A stretch of DNA of 23,068 bases. Source: Saccoglossus kowalevskii. Lineage: Eukaryota; Hemichordata; Enteropneusta; Harrimaniidae. Under the pieces are notes generated by a model. It ran no database searches and was not told the origin of the DNA. It was given only the letters and a program-made list of their open reading frames with translations. Position 1 is the stretch's first letter. Each line of letters begins with the position of its first letter. Position numbers and translations under genes: made by a program. Shown here piece by piece: positions 11,922-22,558 of this stretch. The DNA lies in contig NW_003156728.1 in assembly GCF_000003605.2 (NCBI RefSeq), positions 1 through 23,068 of the forward strand, given 5' to 3'.

Positions 11922-12792
11922 ACATAACACCCTTGTATGTGTTCAATATGCACTATCAGCTATAAAACACCCCTGTATGTGTTCACTATGTACTAGCAGC
12001 CACATAACACCTATGTATGTGTTCACTATGTACGAACACCCACATAACACTTTTGTATGTGTGCACTATGTACTAGCAGCAACATAACACCCCTGTATGT
12101 GTTCAATATGTACGAACACCCACATAACATTTTTGTATGTGGCACTATGTACTAGCAGCCACGTAACACCCTTGTATGTGTTCAATAAGTACTATCTGCC
12201 ACATAACACCCTTGTATGTGTTCACTATGTACTTAAAGCCAGATAACAACCTTGTATGTGTTCAATGTGCACTATCAGCCATATAACATCCCTGTATGTG
12301 TTCACTATGTACTATCTGCCACATAACACCCTTCTATGTGATCACTAAGTACTAAGAGCCACATAACACCCTTGTATGTGTTTACTATGTACTAGCAACC
12401 ATATAACACCCTTGTATGTGTTCACTGTGTACCAACAGCCATATAACACCCTTGTATGTGTTCACGATGTAGTAACAGCCATATTACACCCCTTTATGTG
12501 TTCACTACGTACTGGCTGCCATATAACACCCTTGTATGTGTTCAGTATGTACTGGCTGCCATATAACACCCTTTTATGTGTTCAATATGTACTAGCTGCC
12601 ATATAACACCTTGTATGTGTTCACTCTGTACTAACAGCCATATAACACCCTTGTATGTGTTCACTATGTACTAACAGCCATATAACACCCCTGTATGTGT
12701 TCACTATGTACTAACAGCCACATAACACCCTTGTATATATCCACTATGTACTAACAGCCATATAACACCCCTGTATGTGTTCACTATGTACT

Positions 12793-12875
12793 GAAAATCT
12801 CATAACAACCTTGTGTTCACTATGTACTAGAAATCACATAACACCCTCTTATGTGTTCACTGTGTACTAGCTGCC
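12793..12875. repeat. Landmark, copy 9, hairpin monomer deleted
   Basis: This copy is 83 bp long with the same 40-bp loss as 7885-7967, at the 4908-bp block offset. The shared endpoint indicates one deletion followed by block duplication, not two events. Confidence 0.88.
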
Positions 12876-12955
12876 ACATAACACCCTTGTATGTGTTCAA
12901 TATGCACTATCAGCCATATAACACCCCTGTATGTGTTCACTATGTACTAACAGCC

Positions 12956-13085
12956 ACATAACACCCTTGTATATATCCACTATGTACTAACAGCCATATA
13001 ACACCCCTGTATGTGTTCACTACGTACTAACAGCCATAAAACACCTCTTCTGTGTACACTATGTACTAACAGCCACATAACACCC
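12956..13085. repeat. Short block A-like linker with a two-base deletion
   Basis: This stretch joins the block ending at 12955 to the 1795-bp pair. It follows 1385-1516, with TATATATCC at 12970 and the TAAAACACCTC monomer. That monomer is missing two bases: it reads CTCTTCTGTGTACAC where others read CTCTTCTATGTGTACAC. The block A alignment continues past the deletion into the 1795-bp unit, at offset 11571 before it and 11569 after it. Confidence 0.65.
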
Positions 13086-14880
13086 TTGTATGTGTTCACT
13101 ATGTACTAACAGCCACATAACACCCCTGTATGTGTTCACTATGTACTAACAGCCATATAACACCCTTGTATGGGTTCACTATGTACTAACAGCCATATAA
13201 CACCCCTGTATGTGTTCACTATGTACTAACAGCCACATAACACCCTTGTATATATCCACTATGTACTAACAGCCATTTTACACCCATGTATGTGTTCACT
13301 ATGTACTAACAGCCATATAACACATCTTCTATGTGTACACTATGTACTAACATCCACATAACACCCTTGTATGTGTTCACTATGTACTAATAGCCTCATA
13401 ACACCCCTGTATGTGTTCACTATGTACTAACAGCCATATAACACCCTTGAATGTTTTCACTGTGTACCAACAGCCATATAACACCCTTGTATATATTCAC
13501 TATGTACTAACAGACATATAACACCCATGTATGTGTTCACTATGTACTAACAGCCACATAACACCCTTGTATGTGTTCATTATGTACTAACAGCCATATA
13601 ACACCCTTGTATGTGTTTACTATGCACTAACAGCCATATAACACCCTTGTATGTGTTCACTGTGTACTAACAGTCACATAACAGCCTTGTATATGTTCAC
13701 TATGTACTAACGCCAACATAACAGCCTTGTATGTGTTCACTATGTACTAATAGCCACATAACACCCTTGTATGTGTTCACTATGTACTGAAAATCTCATA
13801 ACAACCTTGTGTTCACTATGTACTAGAAATCACATACCACCATTGTTTGTGTTCGCTATGTAATGGAAATTACATAGCACCCTCTTATGTGTTCACTGCG
13901 TACTAGCTGCCACATAACACCATTGTATGTGTTCAATATGCACTATCAGCTATATAACACCCCTGTATGTGTTCAATATGTACGAACACCCACATAACAT
14001 TTTTGTATGTGGCACTATGTACTAGCAGCCACGTAACACCCTTGTATGTGTTCAATAAGTACTATCTGCCACATAACACCCTTGTATGTGTTCACTATGT
14101 ACTTAAAGCCAGATAACAACCTTGTATGTGTTCAATGTGCACTATCAGCCATATAACATCCCTGTATGTGTTCGCTATGTACTATCTGCCACATAACACC
14201 CTTCTATGTGATCACTAAGTACTAAGAGCCACATAACACCCTTGTATGTGTTCACTATGTACTAACAACCATATAACACCCTTGTATGTGTTCACTATGT
14301 ACTAACAGCCATATAACACCCTTGTATGTGTTCACTATGTACTAACAGCCACATAACACTCTTGTATGCGTTCACTATGTACTGACAGCCATATAACATC
14401 CTTGTATGTGCTCACTGTGTACTGACAGCCATATAACACACCTTGTATTTGTTCAGTATGTACTAATAGCCATATAACACCCTTGAATGTGTTCAATATG
14501 TACTTGCTGCCATATAACACCCTTGTATGTGTTCAATATGTACTAGCTGCCATATAACACCCTTGTATGTGTTCACTCTGTACTAACAGCCATATAACAC
14601 CCTTGTATGTGTTCACGATGTACTAACAGCCATATAACACCCTTGTATGTGTTCACTATGTACTATCAGCCACATAACACCCTTGTATGTGTTCACTATG
14701 CACTAGCAGCCACATAACACCCCTGTATGTGTTCAATATGTACGAACACCCACATAACACTTTTGTATGTGGCAATATGTACTAACAGCCACATAACACC
14801 CTTGTATGTGTTCAATAAGTACTATCTGCCACATAACACCCTTGTATGTGTTCACTATGTACTTAAAGCCAGATAACACC
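13086..14880. repeat. 1795-bp HOR block B, tandem unit 1
   Basis: This is the first of two adjacent units, about 45 monomers long. The order begins with block A-type monomers (TATGGGTTCAC at 13169, CCATTTTACACC, CATCCACATAAC, ACAGTCACATAAC) and goes through the landmark at 13789. It ends with AATAAGTACTATCTGCC, TATGTGATCACTAAG, CACTCTTGTATGCG, CACACCTTGTATTTG and TATGTGGCAATATG. The last monomer reads GCCAGATAACACCC, where unit 2 and the block at 5740 read GCCAGATAACAACC. That marks the junction near 14880. Confidence 0.85.
13789..13911. repeat. Landmark, copy 10 (block B subtype)
   Basis: This is a full copy with the intact hairpin at 13855-13878. It has GTACTAGAAATC and CACATACCACC, as in the copies at 4613 and 15584. 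Confidence 0.9.
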
Positions 14881-16675
14881 CTTGTATGTGTTCACTACGT
14901 ACTAACAGCCACATAACACCCCTGTATGTGTTCACTATGTACTAACAGCCATATAACACCCTTGTACGGGTTCACTATGTACTAACAGCCATATAACACC
15001 CCTGTATGTGTTCACTATGTACTAACAGCCACATAACACCCTTGTATATATCCACTATGTACTAACAGCCATTTTACACCCCTGTATGTGTTCACTATGT
15101 ACTAACAGCCATATAACACCTCTTCTATGTGTACACTATGTACTAACATCCCCATAACACCCTTGTATGTGTTCACTATGTACTAATAGCCTCATAACAC
15201 CCTGTATGTGTTCACTATGTACTAACAGCCATATAACACCCTTGAATGTTTTCACTGTGTACCAACAGCCATATAACACCCTTGTATATATTCACTATGT
15301 ACTAACAGACATATAACACCCATGTATGTGTTCACTATGTACTAACAGCCACATAACACCCTTGTATGTGTTCATTATGTACTAACAGCCATATAACACC
15401 CTTGTATGTGTTTACTATGCACTAACAGCCATATAACACCCTTGTATGTGTTCACTGTGTACTAACAGTCACATAACAGCCTTGTATATGTTCACTATGT
15501 ACTAACGCCAACATAACAGCCTTGTATGTGTTCACTATGTACTAATAGCCACATAACACCCTTGTATGTGTTCACTATGTACTGAAAATCTCATAACAAC
15601 CTTGTGTTCACTATGTACTAGAAATCACATACCACCATTGTTTGTGTTCGCTATGTAATGGAAATTACATAGCACCCTCTTATGTGTTCACTGCGTACTA
15701 GCTGCCACATAACACCCTTGTATGTGTTCAATATGCACTATCAGCTATATAACACCCCTGTATGTGTTCAATATGTACGAACACCCACATAACATTTTTG
15801 AATGTGGCACTATGTACTAGCAGCCACGTAACACCCTTGTATGTGTTCAATATGTACTATCTGCCACATAACACCCTTGTATGTGTTCACTATGTACTTA
15901 AAGCCAGATAACAACCTTGTATGTGTTCAATGTGCACTATCAGCCATATAACATCCCTGTATGTGTTCGCTATGTACTATGTGCCACATAACACCCTTCT
16001 ATGTGATCACTAAGTACTAAGAGCCACATAACACCCTTGTATGTGTTCACTATGTACTAACAACCATATAACACCCTTGTATGTGTTCACTATGTACTAA
16101 CAGCCATATAACACCCTTGTATGTGTTCACTATGTACTAACAGCCACATAACACTCTTGTATGCGTTCACTATGTACTGACAGCCATATAACATCCTTGT
16201 ATGTGCTCACTGTGTACTGACAGCCATATAACACACCTTGTATTTGTTAAGTATGTACTAATAGCCATATAACACCCTTGAATGTGTTCAATATGTACTT
16301 GCTGCCATATAACACCCTTGTATGTCTTCAATATGTACTAGCTGCCATATAACACCCTTGTATGTGTTCACTCTGTACTAACAGCCATATAACACCCTTG
16401 TATGTGTTCACGATGTACTAACAGCCATATAACACCCCTGTATGTGTTCACTATGTACTATCAGCCACATAACACCCTTGTATGTGTTCACTATGCACTA
16501 GCAGCCACATAACACCCCTGTATGTGTTCAATATGTACGAACACCCACATAACACTTTTGTATGTGGCAATATGTACTAGCAGCCACATAACACCCTTGT
16601 ATGTGTTCAATAAGTACTATCTGCCACATAACACCCTTGTATGTGTTCACTATGTACTTAAAGCCAGATAACAAC
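14881..16675. repeat. 1795-bp HOR block B, tandem unit 2
   Basis: This unit repeats 13086-14880 at an offset of 1796 before, and 1795 after, a single missing C in ATAACACCCTGTATG near 15200. Differences from unit 1 are sparse: TACGGGTTCAC for TATGGGTTCAC, CATCCCCATAAC near 15150, TTTTTGAATGTGG near 15795, CAATATGTACTATC for CAATAAGTACTATC near 15850, and TTAAGTATG near 16248. Such similarity between neighbours points to a recent unequal exchange or amplification. Confidence 0.85.
15584..15706. repeat. Landmark, copy 11 (block B subtype)
   Basis: This is a full copy with the intact hairpin at 15650-15673. It is the counterpart of 13789 in the second 1795-bp unit. Confidence 0.9.
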
Positions 16676-16880
16676 CTTGTATGTGTTCAATGTGCACTAT
16701 CAGCCATATAACATCCCTGTATGTGTTCACTATGTACTATCTGCCACATAACACCCTTGTATGTGTTCACTATGTACTAACAACCATATAACACCCTTGT
16801 ATGTGTTCACTATGTACTAACAGCTATATAACACCCTTGTATGTGTTCACTATGTACTAACAGCTACATAACACCCTTAT
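16676..16880. repeat. Array linker between block B and the 520-bp pair
   Basis: No gene is present. Ordinary monomers include CAATGTGCACTATC, CATCCCTGTATG and CTATCTGCCAC. The monomer with TATGTGATCACTAAG and TACTAAGAGCC, which follows this order in other copies, is absent here, so one unit has been lost near 16755. CAGCTATATAAC and CAGCTACATAAC occur in successive monomers near 16822 and 16862. Confidence 0.65.
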
Positions 16881-17400
16881 ATGTGTTCACTATGTACTAA
16901 CAGCCATATAACACCCTTGTATGCGTTCACTATGTACTAGCAGTCACATAACACCATTGTATGTGTTCAATGTGCACTAACAGCCACATAACACCCTTGT
17001 ATGTGTTCACTATGTACTAACAGCCACATAACAGCCTTGTATGTGTTCACTATGTACTAATAGCCACATAACACCCTTGTATGTGTTCAATATGCACTAT
17101 CAGCCATATAACACCCTTGTATATGTTCACTATGTACTAACGCCAACATAACAGCCTTGTATGTGTTCACTATGTACTAACAGCCACATAACACCATTGT
17201 ATGTGTTCACTATGTACTAACAACAACATAACAGCCTTGTATGTGTTCACTATGTACTAATAGCCACATAACACCCTTGTATGTGTTCAATATGCACTAT
17301 CAGCCATATAACACCCTTGTATATGTTCACTATGTACTAACGCCAACATAACAGCCTTGTATGTGTTCACTACGTACTAATAGCCACATAACACCCTTGT
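16881..17400. repeat. 520-bp (13-monomer) HOR, tandem unit 1
   Basis: This unit repeats directly at 17401-17920. Checkpoints at offset 520 are TATGCGTTCACTATGTACTAG (16920 and 17440), CAATATGCACTATC (17088 and 17608), ACTAACGCCAACATAAC, and CTAACAACNACATAACAGCC (near 17218 and 17738). The unit is exactly 13 consensus monomers. Private changes here are CAGTCACATAACACCATTG near 16942 and CAACAACATAAC near 17221. Confidence 0.8.
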
Positions 17401-17920
17401 ATGTGTTCACTATGTACTAACAGCCATATAACACCCTTGTATGCGTTCACTATGTACTAGCAGCCACATAACACCCTTGTATGTGTTCAATGTGCATTAA
17501 CAGCCACATAACACCCTTGTATGTGTTCACTATGTACTAACAGCCACATAACAGCCTTGTATGTGTTCACTATGTACTAATAGCCACATAACACCCTTGT
17601 ATGTGTTCAATATGCACTATCAGCCATATAACACCCTTGTATATGTTCACTATGTACTAACGCCAACATAACAGCCTTGTATGTGTTCACTATGTACTAA
17701 CAGCCACATAACACCTTTGTATGTGTTCACTATGTACTAACAACCACATAACAGCCTTGTATGTGTTCACTATGTACTAATAGCCACATAACACCCTTGT
17801 ATGTGTTCACTATGTACTAACAGCCACATAACACCCCTGTATATGTTCACTATGTACTAACGCCAACATAACAGCCTTGTATGTGTTCACTATGTACTAA
17901 TAGCCACATAACACCCTTGT
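17401..17920. repeat. 520-bp (13-monomer) HOR, tandem unit 2
   Basis: This is the second unit and is also the start of block A copy 2; window positions 126-645 are its counterpart. In the counterpart the monomer at 526 reads CAATATGCACTATCAGCCATATAAC, as unit 1 does at the equivalent place. At 17801 it has been replaced by an ordinary CACTATGTACTAACAGCC monomer. That one-monomer swap without a length change is consistent with local gene conversion. Confidence 0.78.
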
Positions 17921-17938
17921 ATGTGTTCACTATGTACT

Positions 17939-18061
17939 GAAAATCTCATAAGAACCTTGTGTTCACTATGTACAAGAAATCACATAACACCATTGTTTGT
18001 GTTCGCTATGTAATGGAAATTACATAGCACCCTCTTATGTGTTCTCTGCGTACTAGGTGCC
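17939..18061. repeat. Landmark, copy 12 (block A subtype)
   Basis: This is a full copy with the intact hairpin at 18005-18028. It carries CATAAGAACC and GTTCTCTGCG like copy 1, plus a private ACTAGGTGCC in place of ACTAGCTGCC. Confidence 0.9.
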
Positions 18062-18824
18062 ACATAACACCCTTGTATGTGTTCAATATGCACTATCAGC
18101 TATAAAACACCCCTGTATGTGTTCACTATGTACTAGCAGCCACATAACACTTTTGTATGTGTGCACTATGTACTAGCAGCCACATAACACCCCTGTATGT
18201 GTTCAATATGTACGAACACCCACATAACATTTTTGTATGTGGCACTATGTACTAGCAGCCACGTAACAACCTTGTATGTGTTCACTATGTACTAACAGCC
18301 ACATAACACCCTTGTATGTGTTCACTGTGTACTAACAACCATATAACACCCTCGTATGTGTTCACTCTGTACCAACAGCCATATAACATCCTTGTATGTG
18401 TTCACGATGTACTAACAGCCATATTACACCCCTTTATGTGTTCACTACGTACTGGCTGCCATATAGCACCCTTGTATGTGTTCAGTATGTACTGGCTGCC
18501 ATATAACACCCTTTTATGTGTTCAATATGTACTAGCTGCCATATAACCCCTTGTATGTGTTCACTCTGTACTAACAGCCATATAACACCCTTGTATGTGT
18601 TCACTATGTACTAACAGCCATATAACACCCCTGTATGTGTTCACTATGTACTAACAACCACATAACACCCTTGTATATATCCACTATGTACTATCAGCCA
18701 TATAACACCCCTGTATGTGTTCACTATGTACTAACAGCCATAAAACACCTCTTCTATGTGTACACTATGTACTAACAGCCACATAACACCCTTGTATGTG
18801 TTCACTATGTACTAACAGCCACAT

Positions 18825-18996
18825 AACACCCCTGTATGTGTTCACTATGTACTAACAACCACATAACACCCTTGTATATATCCACTATGTACTATCAGCC
18901 ATATAACACCCCTGTATGTGTTCACTATGTACTAACAGCCATAAAACACCTCTTCTATGTGTACACTATGTACTAACAGCCACATAACACCCCTGT
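18825..18996. repeat. Local expansion, net +161 bp, in block A copy 2
   Basis: Compared with copy 1, four extra monomers (161 bp, one of them the 41-bp CTCTTCTATGTGTACAC type) are present. The marker TATATATCC occurs at 18674 and 18875, 201 bp apart, and the TAAAACACCTC monomer is also doubled. The simplest reading is a five-monomer duplication with loss of one monomer. The exact endpoints cannot be fixed because the copies are near-identical. Confidence 0.7.
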
Positions 18997-19746
18997 ATGT
19001 GTTCACTATGTACTAACAGCCATATAACACCCTTGTATGAGTTCACTATGTACTAACAGCCATATAACACCCCTGTATGTGTTCACTATGTACTAACAGC
19101 CACATAACACCCTTGTATATATCCACTATGTACTAACAGCCATTTTACACCCCTGTATGTGTTCACTATGTACTAACAGCCATATAACACCTCTTCTATG
19201 TGTACACTATGTACTAACATCCACATAACACCCTTGTATGTGTTCATTATGTACTAAGAGCCTCATAACACCCCTGTATGTGTTCACTATGTACTAACAG
19301 CCATATAACACCCTTGTATGTTTTCACTGTGTACCAACAGCCATATAACACCCTTGTATATATTCACTATGTACTAACAGACATATAACACCCATGTATG
19401 TGTTCACTATGTACTAACAGCCACATAACACCCTTGTATGTGTTCATTATGTACTAACAGCCATATAACACCCTTGTATGTGTTTACTATGCACTAACAG
19501 CCATATAACACCCTTGTATGTGTTCACTGTGTACTAACAGTCACATAACAGCCTTGTGTGTGTTCACTATGTACTAATAGCCACATAACACCCTTGTATG
19601 TGTTCAATATGCACTATCAGCTATATAACACCCTTGTATATGTTCACAATGTACTAACGCCAACATAACAGCCTTGTATGTGTTCACTATGTACTAATAG
19701 CCACATGACACCCTTGTATGTGTTCACTATGTACTGACAGCCATAT

Positions 19747-20168
19747 AACACCCTTGTATGCGTTCACTATGTACTGACAGCCATATAACATCCTCGTATG
19801 TGTTCACTGTGTACTGACAGCCATGTAACACCCCTTGTATGTGTTCACTATGTACTAATAGCCACATAACACCCCTGTATGTGTTCAATATGTACGAACA
19901 CCACATAACACTTTTGTATGTGACACTATGTACTAGCAGCCACATAACACCCTTGTATGTGTTCAATAAGTACTATCTGCCACATAACACCCTTGTATGT
20001 GTTCACTATGTACTTAAAGCCACATAACAACATTGTATGTGTTCAATGTGCACTATCAGCCGTATAACATCCCTGTATGTGTTCACTATGTACTATCTGC
20101 CACATAACACCCTTCTATGTGATCACTAAGTACTAAGAGCCACATAACACCCTTGTATGTGTTCACTA
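19747..20168. repeat. Block B/C-like linker
   Basis: No gene is present. The order TATGCGTTCAC, CATCCTCGTATG, CACCCCTTGTATG, TACGAACACCACATAAC, ACTTTTGTATGTGACAC, AATAAGTACTATCTGCC and TATGTGATCACTAAG parallels block B and C ends. Private changes include CCATGTAACACC near 19822, a lost C in AACACCACATAAC near 19897, GTATGTGACAC (usually GTGGCAC) near 19920 and CAACATTGTATG near 20030. Confidence 0.65.
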
Positions 20169-20852
20169 TGTACTAACAACCATATAACACCCTTGTATGT
20201 GTTCACTATGTACTAACAGCCATATAACACCCTTGTATGTGTTCACTATGTACTAACAGCCACATAACAGCCTTGTATGTGTTCACTATGTACTAACAGC
20301 CATATAACACCCTTGTATGCGTTCACTATGTACAGCCATATATCATCCTTGTATGTGTTCACTGTGTACTGACAGCCATATAACACCCCTAGCATGTGTT
20401 CACTATGTACTAATAGCCACATAACACCCTTGTATGTGTTCAATATGTACTAGCTGCCATATAACACCCTTGTATGTGTTCACTCTGTACTAACAGCCAC
20501 ATAACACCCTTGTATATATCCACTATGTACTAACAGCCATATAACACCCCTGTTTGTGTTCACTATGTACTAACAGCCATAAAACACCTCTTCTATGTGT
20601 ACACTATGTACTAACAGCCACATAACAGCCTTGTATGTGTTCACTATGTACTAATAGCCACATATCACCCTTGTATGTGTTCAATATGTACTTACGCCAA
20701 CATAACACCCTTGTATGTGTTCAATATGTACTATCAGCCATATAACACTCTTGTATATGTTCACTATGTACTAACGCCAACATAACAGCCTTGTATGTGT
20801 TCACTATGTACTAATAGCCACATAAAACCCTTGTATGTGTTCACTATGTACT

Positions 20853-20975
20853 GAAAATCTCATAACTACCTTGTGTTCACTATGTACAAGAAATCACATA
20901 ACACCATTGTTTGTGTTCGCTATGTAATGGAAATTACATAGCACCCTCTTATGTGTTCACTGCGTACTAGCTGCC
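20853..20975. repeat. Landmark, copy 13 (block C subtype)
   Basis: This is a full copy with the intact hairpin at 20919-20942. It is followed by AATAAGCAC, the variant shared with the copy at 2581. Confidence 0.9.
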
Positions 20976-22129
20976 ACATAACACCCTTGTATGTGTTCAA
21001 TAAGCACTATCAGCTATAAAACACCCCTGTATGTGTTCACTATGTACTAGCAGCCACATAACACCTATGTATGTGTTCACTATGTACGAACACCCACATA
21101 ACACTTTTGTATGTGTGCACTATGTACTAGCAGCCACATAATACCCCTGTATGTGTTCAATATGTACGAACACCCACATAACATTTTTGTATGTGGCACT
21201 ATGTACTAGCAGCCACGTAACACCCTTGTATGTGTTCAATAAGTACTATCTGCCACATAACACCCTTGTATGTGTTCACTATGTACTTAAAGCCACATAA
21301 CAACCTTGTATGTGTTCAATGTGCACTATCAGCCGTATAACATCCCTGTATGTGTTCACTATGTACTATCTGCCACATAACACCCTTCTATGTGATCACT
21401 AAGTACTAAGAGCCACATAACACCCTTGTATGTGTTCACTATGTACTAACAACCATATAACACCCTTGTATGTGTTCACTATGTACTAACAGCCATATAA
21501 CACCCTTGTATGTGTTCACTATGTACTAACAGCCACATAACAGCCTTGTATGTGTTCACTATGTACTAACAGCCATATAACACCCTTGTATGCGTTCACT
21601 ATGTACTGACAGCCATATATCATCCTTGTATGTGTTCACTGTGTACTGACAGCCATATAACACCCCTAGTATGTGTTCACTATGTACTAATAGCCATATA
21701 ACACCCTCGTATGTGTTCAATATGTACTTGCTGCCATATAACACCCGTGTATGTGTTCAATATGTACTAGCTGCCATATAACACCCTTGTATGTGTTCAC
21801 TCTGTACTAACAGCCACATAACACCCTTGTATATATCCACTATGTACTAACAGCCATATAACACCCCTGTATGTGTTCACTATGTACTAACAGCCATAAA
21901 ACACCTCTTCTATGTGTACACTATGTACTAACAGCCACATAACAGTCATGTATGTGTTCACTATGTACTAATAGCCACATAACACCCTTGTATGTGTTCA
22001 ATATGTACTATCAGCCATATAACACTCTTGTATATGTTCACTATGTACTAACGCCAACATAACAGCCTTGTATGTGTTCACTATGTACTAATAGCCACAT
22101 AAAACCCTTGTATGTGTTCACTATGTACT

Positions 22130-22252
22130 GAAAATCTCATAACTACCTTGTGTTCACTATGTACAAGAAATCACATAACACCATTGTTTGTGTTCGCTAT
22201 GTAATGGAAATTACATAGCACCCTCTTATGTGTTCACTGCGTACTAGCTGCC
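22130..22252. repeat. Landmark, copy 14 (block C subtype)
   Basis: This is a full copy with the intact hairpin at 22196-22219. Upstream AACAGTCATG and downstream GTACAATCTGCC match the block around 6891, and not its nearer relative at 20853. Confidence 0.9.
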
Positions 22253-22558
22253 ACATAACACCCTTGTATGTGTTCAATATGCACTATCAGCTATAAAACA
22301 CCCCTGTATGTGTTCACTATGTACTAGCAGCCACATAACACCTATGTATGTGTTCATTATGTACGAACACCCACATAACACTTTTGTATGTGTGCACTAT
22401 GTACTAGCAGCAACATAACACCCCTGTATGTGTTCAATATGTACGAACACCCACATAACATTTTTGTATGTGGCACTATGTACTAGCAGCCACGTAACAC
22501 CCTTGTATGTGTTCAATAAGTACAATCTGCCACATAACACCCTTGTATGTGTTCACTA

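Larger units (their letters stand above)
10081..12316. repeat. 1118-bp tandem HOR pair
   Basis: Positions 10081-11198 and 11199-12316 are adjacent related units at an offset of 1118 bp, about 28 monomers. Checkpoints are GCCACATAACAGCC (10083 and 11201), TATGCGTTCAC, the CACCCCTAGTATG monomer, the landmark (10681 and 11799) and CATTTTTGTATGTGGCAC. The match is close until about 11040. The last 150 bp differ because the first unit has lost or replaced monomers around 11041-11190. Confidence 0.78.
11198..12955. repeat. 1.76-kb block, partner of 6290-8047
   Basis: This is the second copy at offset 4908. It carries the same full and shortened landmarks and the same GTAGTAACAGCC variant. Small differences include CACTGTGTACCAAC near 12425 against CACTCTGTACCAAC, and CAGCCATATAAC near 12915 against CAGCTATATAAC. 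Its first 1.1 kb is also the second unit of the 1118-bp tandem pair. Confidence 0.82.
17276..19746. repeat. Higher-order repeat block A, copy 2
   Basis: This is the long-distance partner of 1-2310, in the same order and orientation and with few substitutions (for example GTGTGTGTTC near 19556 against GTATGTGTTC). It is 161 bp longer because the segment with TATATATCC and the TAAAACACCTC monomer occurs twice: TATATATCC at 18674 and again at 18875. Its 5' part overlaps the 520-bp tandem pair. The two copies lie about 15 kb apart with other HOR families between them, which implies a block duplication or conversion and not simple neighbouring slippage. Confidence 0.85.
20169..22558. repeat. 2390-bp HOR unit
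   Basis: This unit is defined by its next copy, which begins at 22559 and matches 20169-20678 at an offset of 2390 up to the window end. It holds two full landmarks (20853 and 22130, 1277 bp apart). Its second half, 21422-22539, is the distant copy of about 6183-7300 (offset 15239). An extra monomer reading CTTACGCCAACATAAC near 20691 separates it from the related piece at 2311-2581. Confidence 0.78.

Noticed and set aside
2185..19630. TATA-box-like CTATATAAC in CAGCTATATAAC monomers
   Set aside because: It is a one-base variant of the ordinary CATATAAC segment, recurring with the HORs. There is no initiation element or gene downstream.
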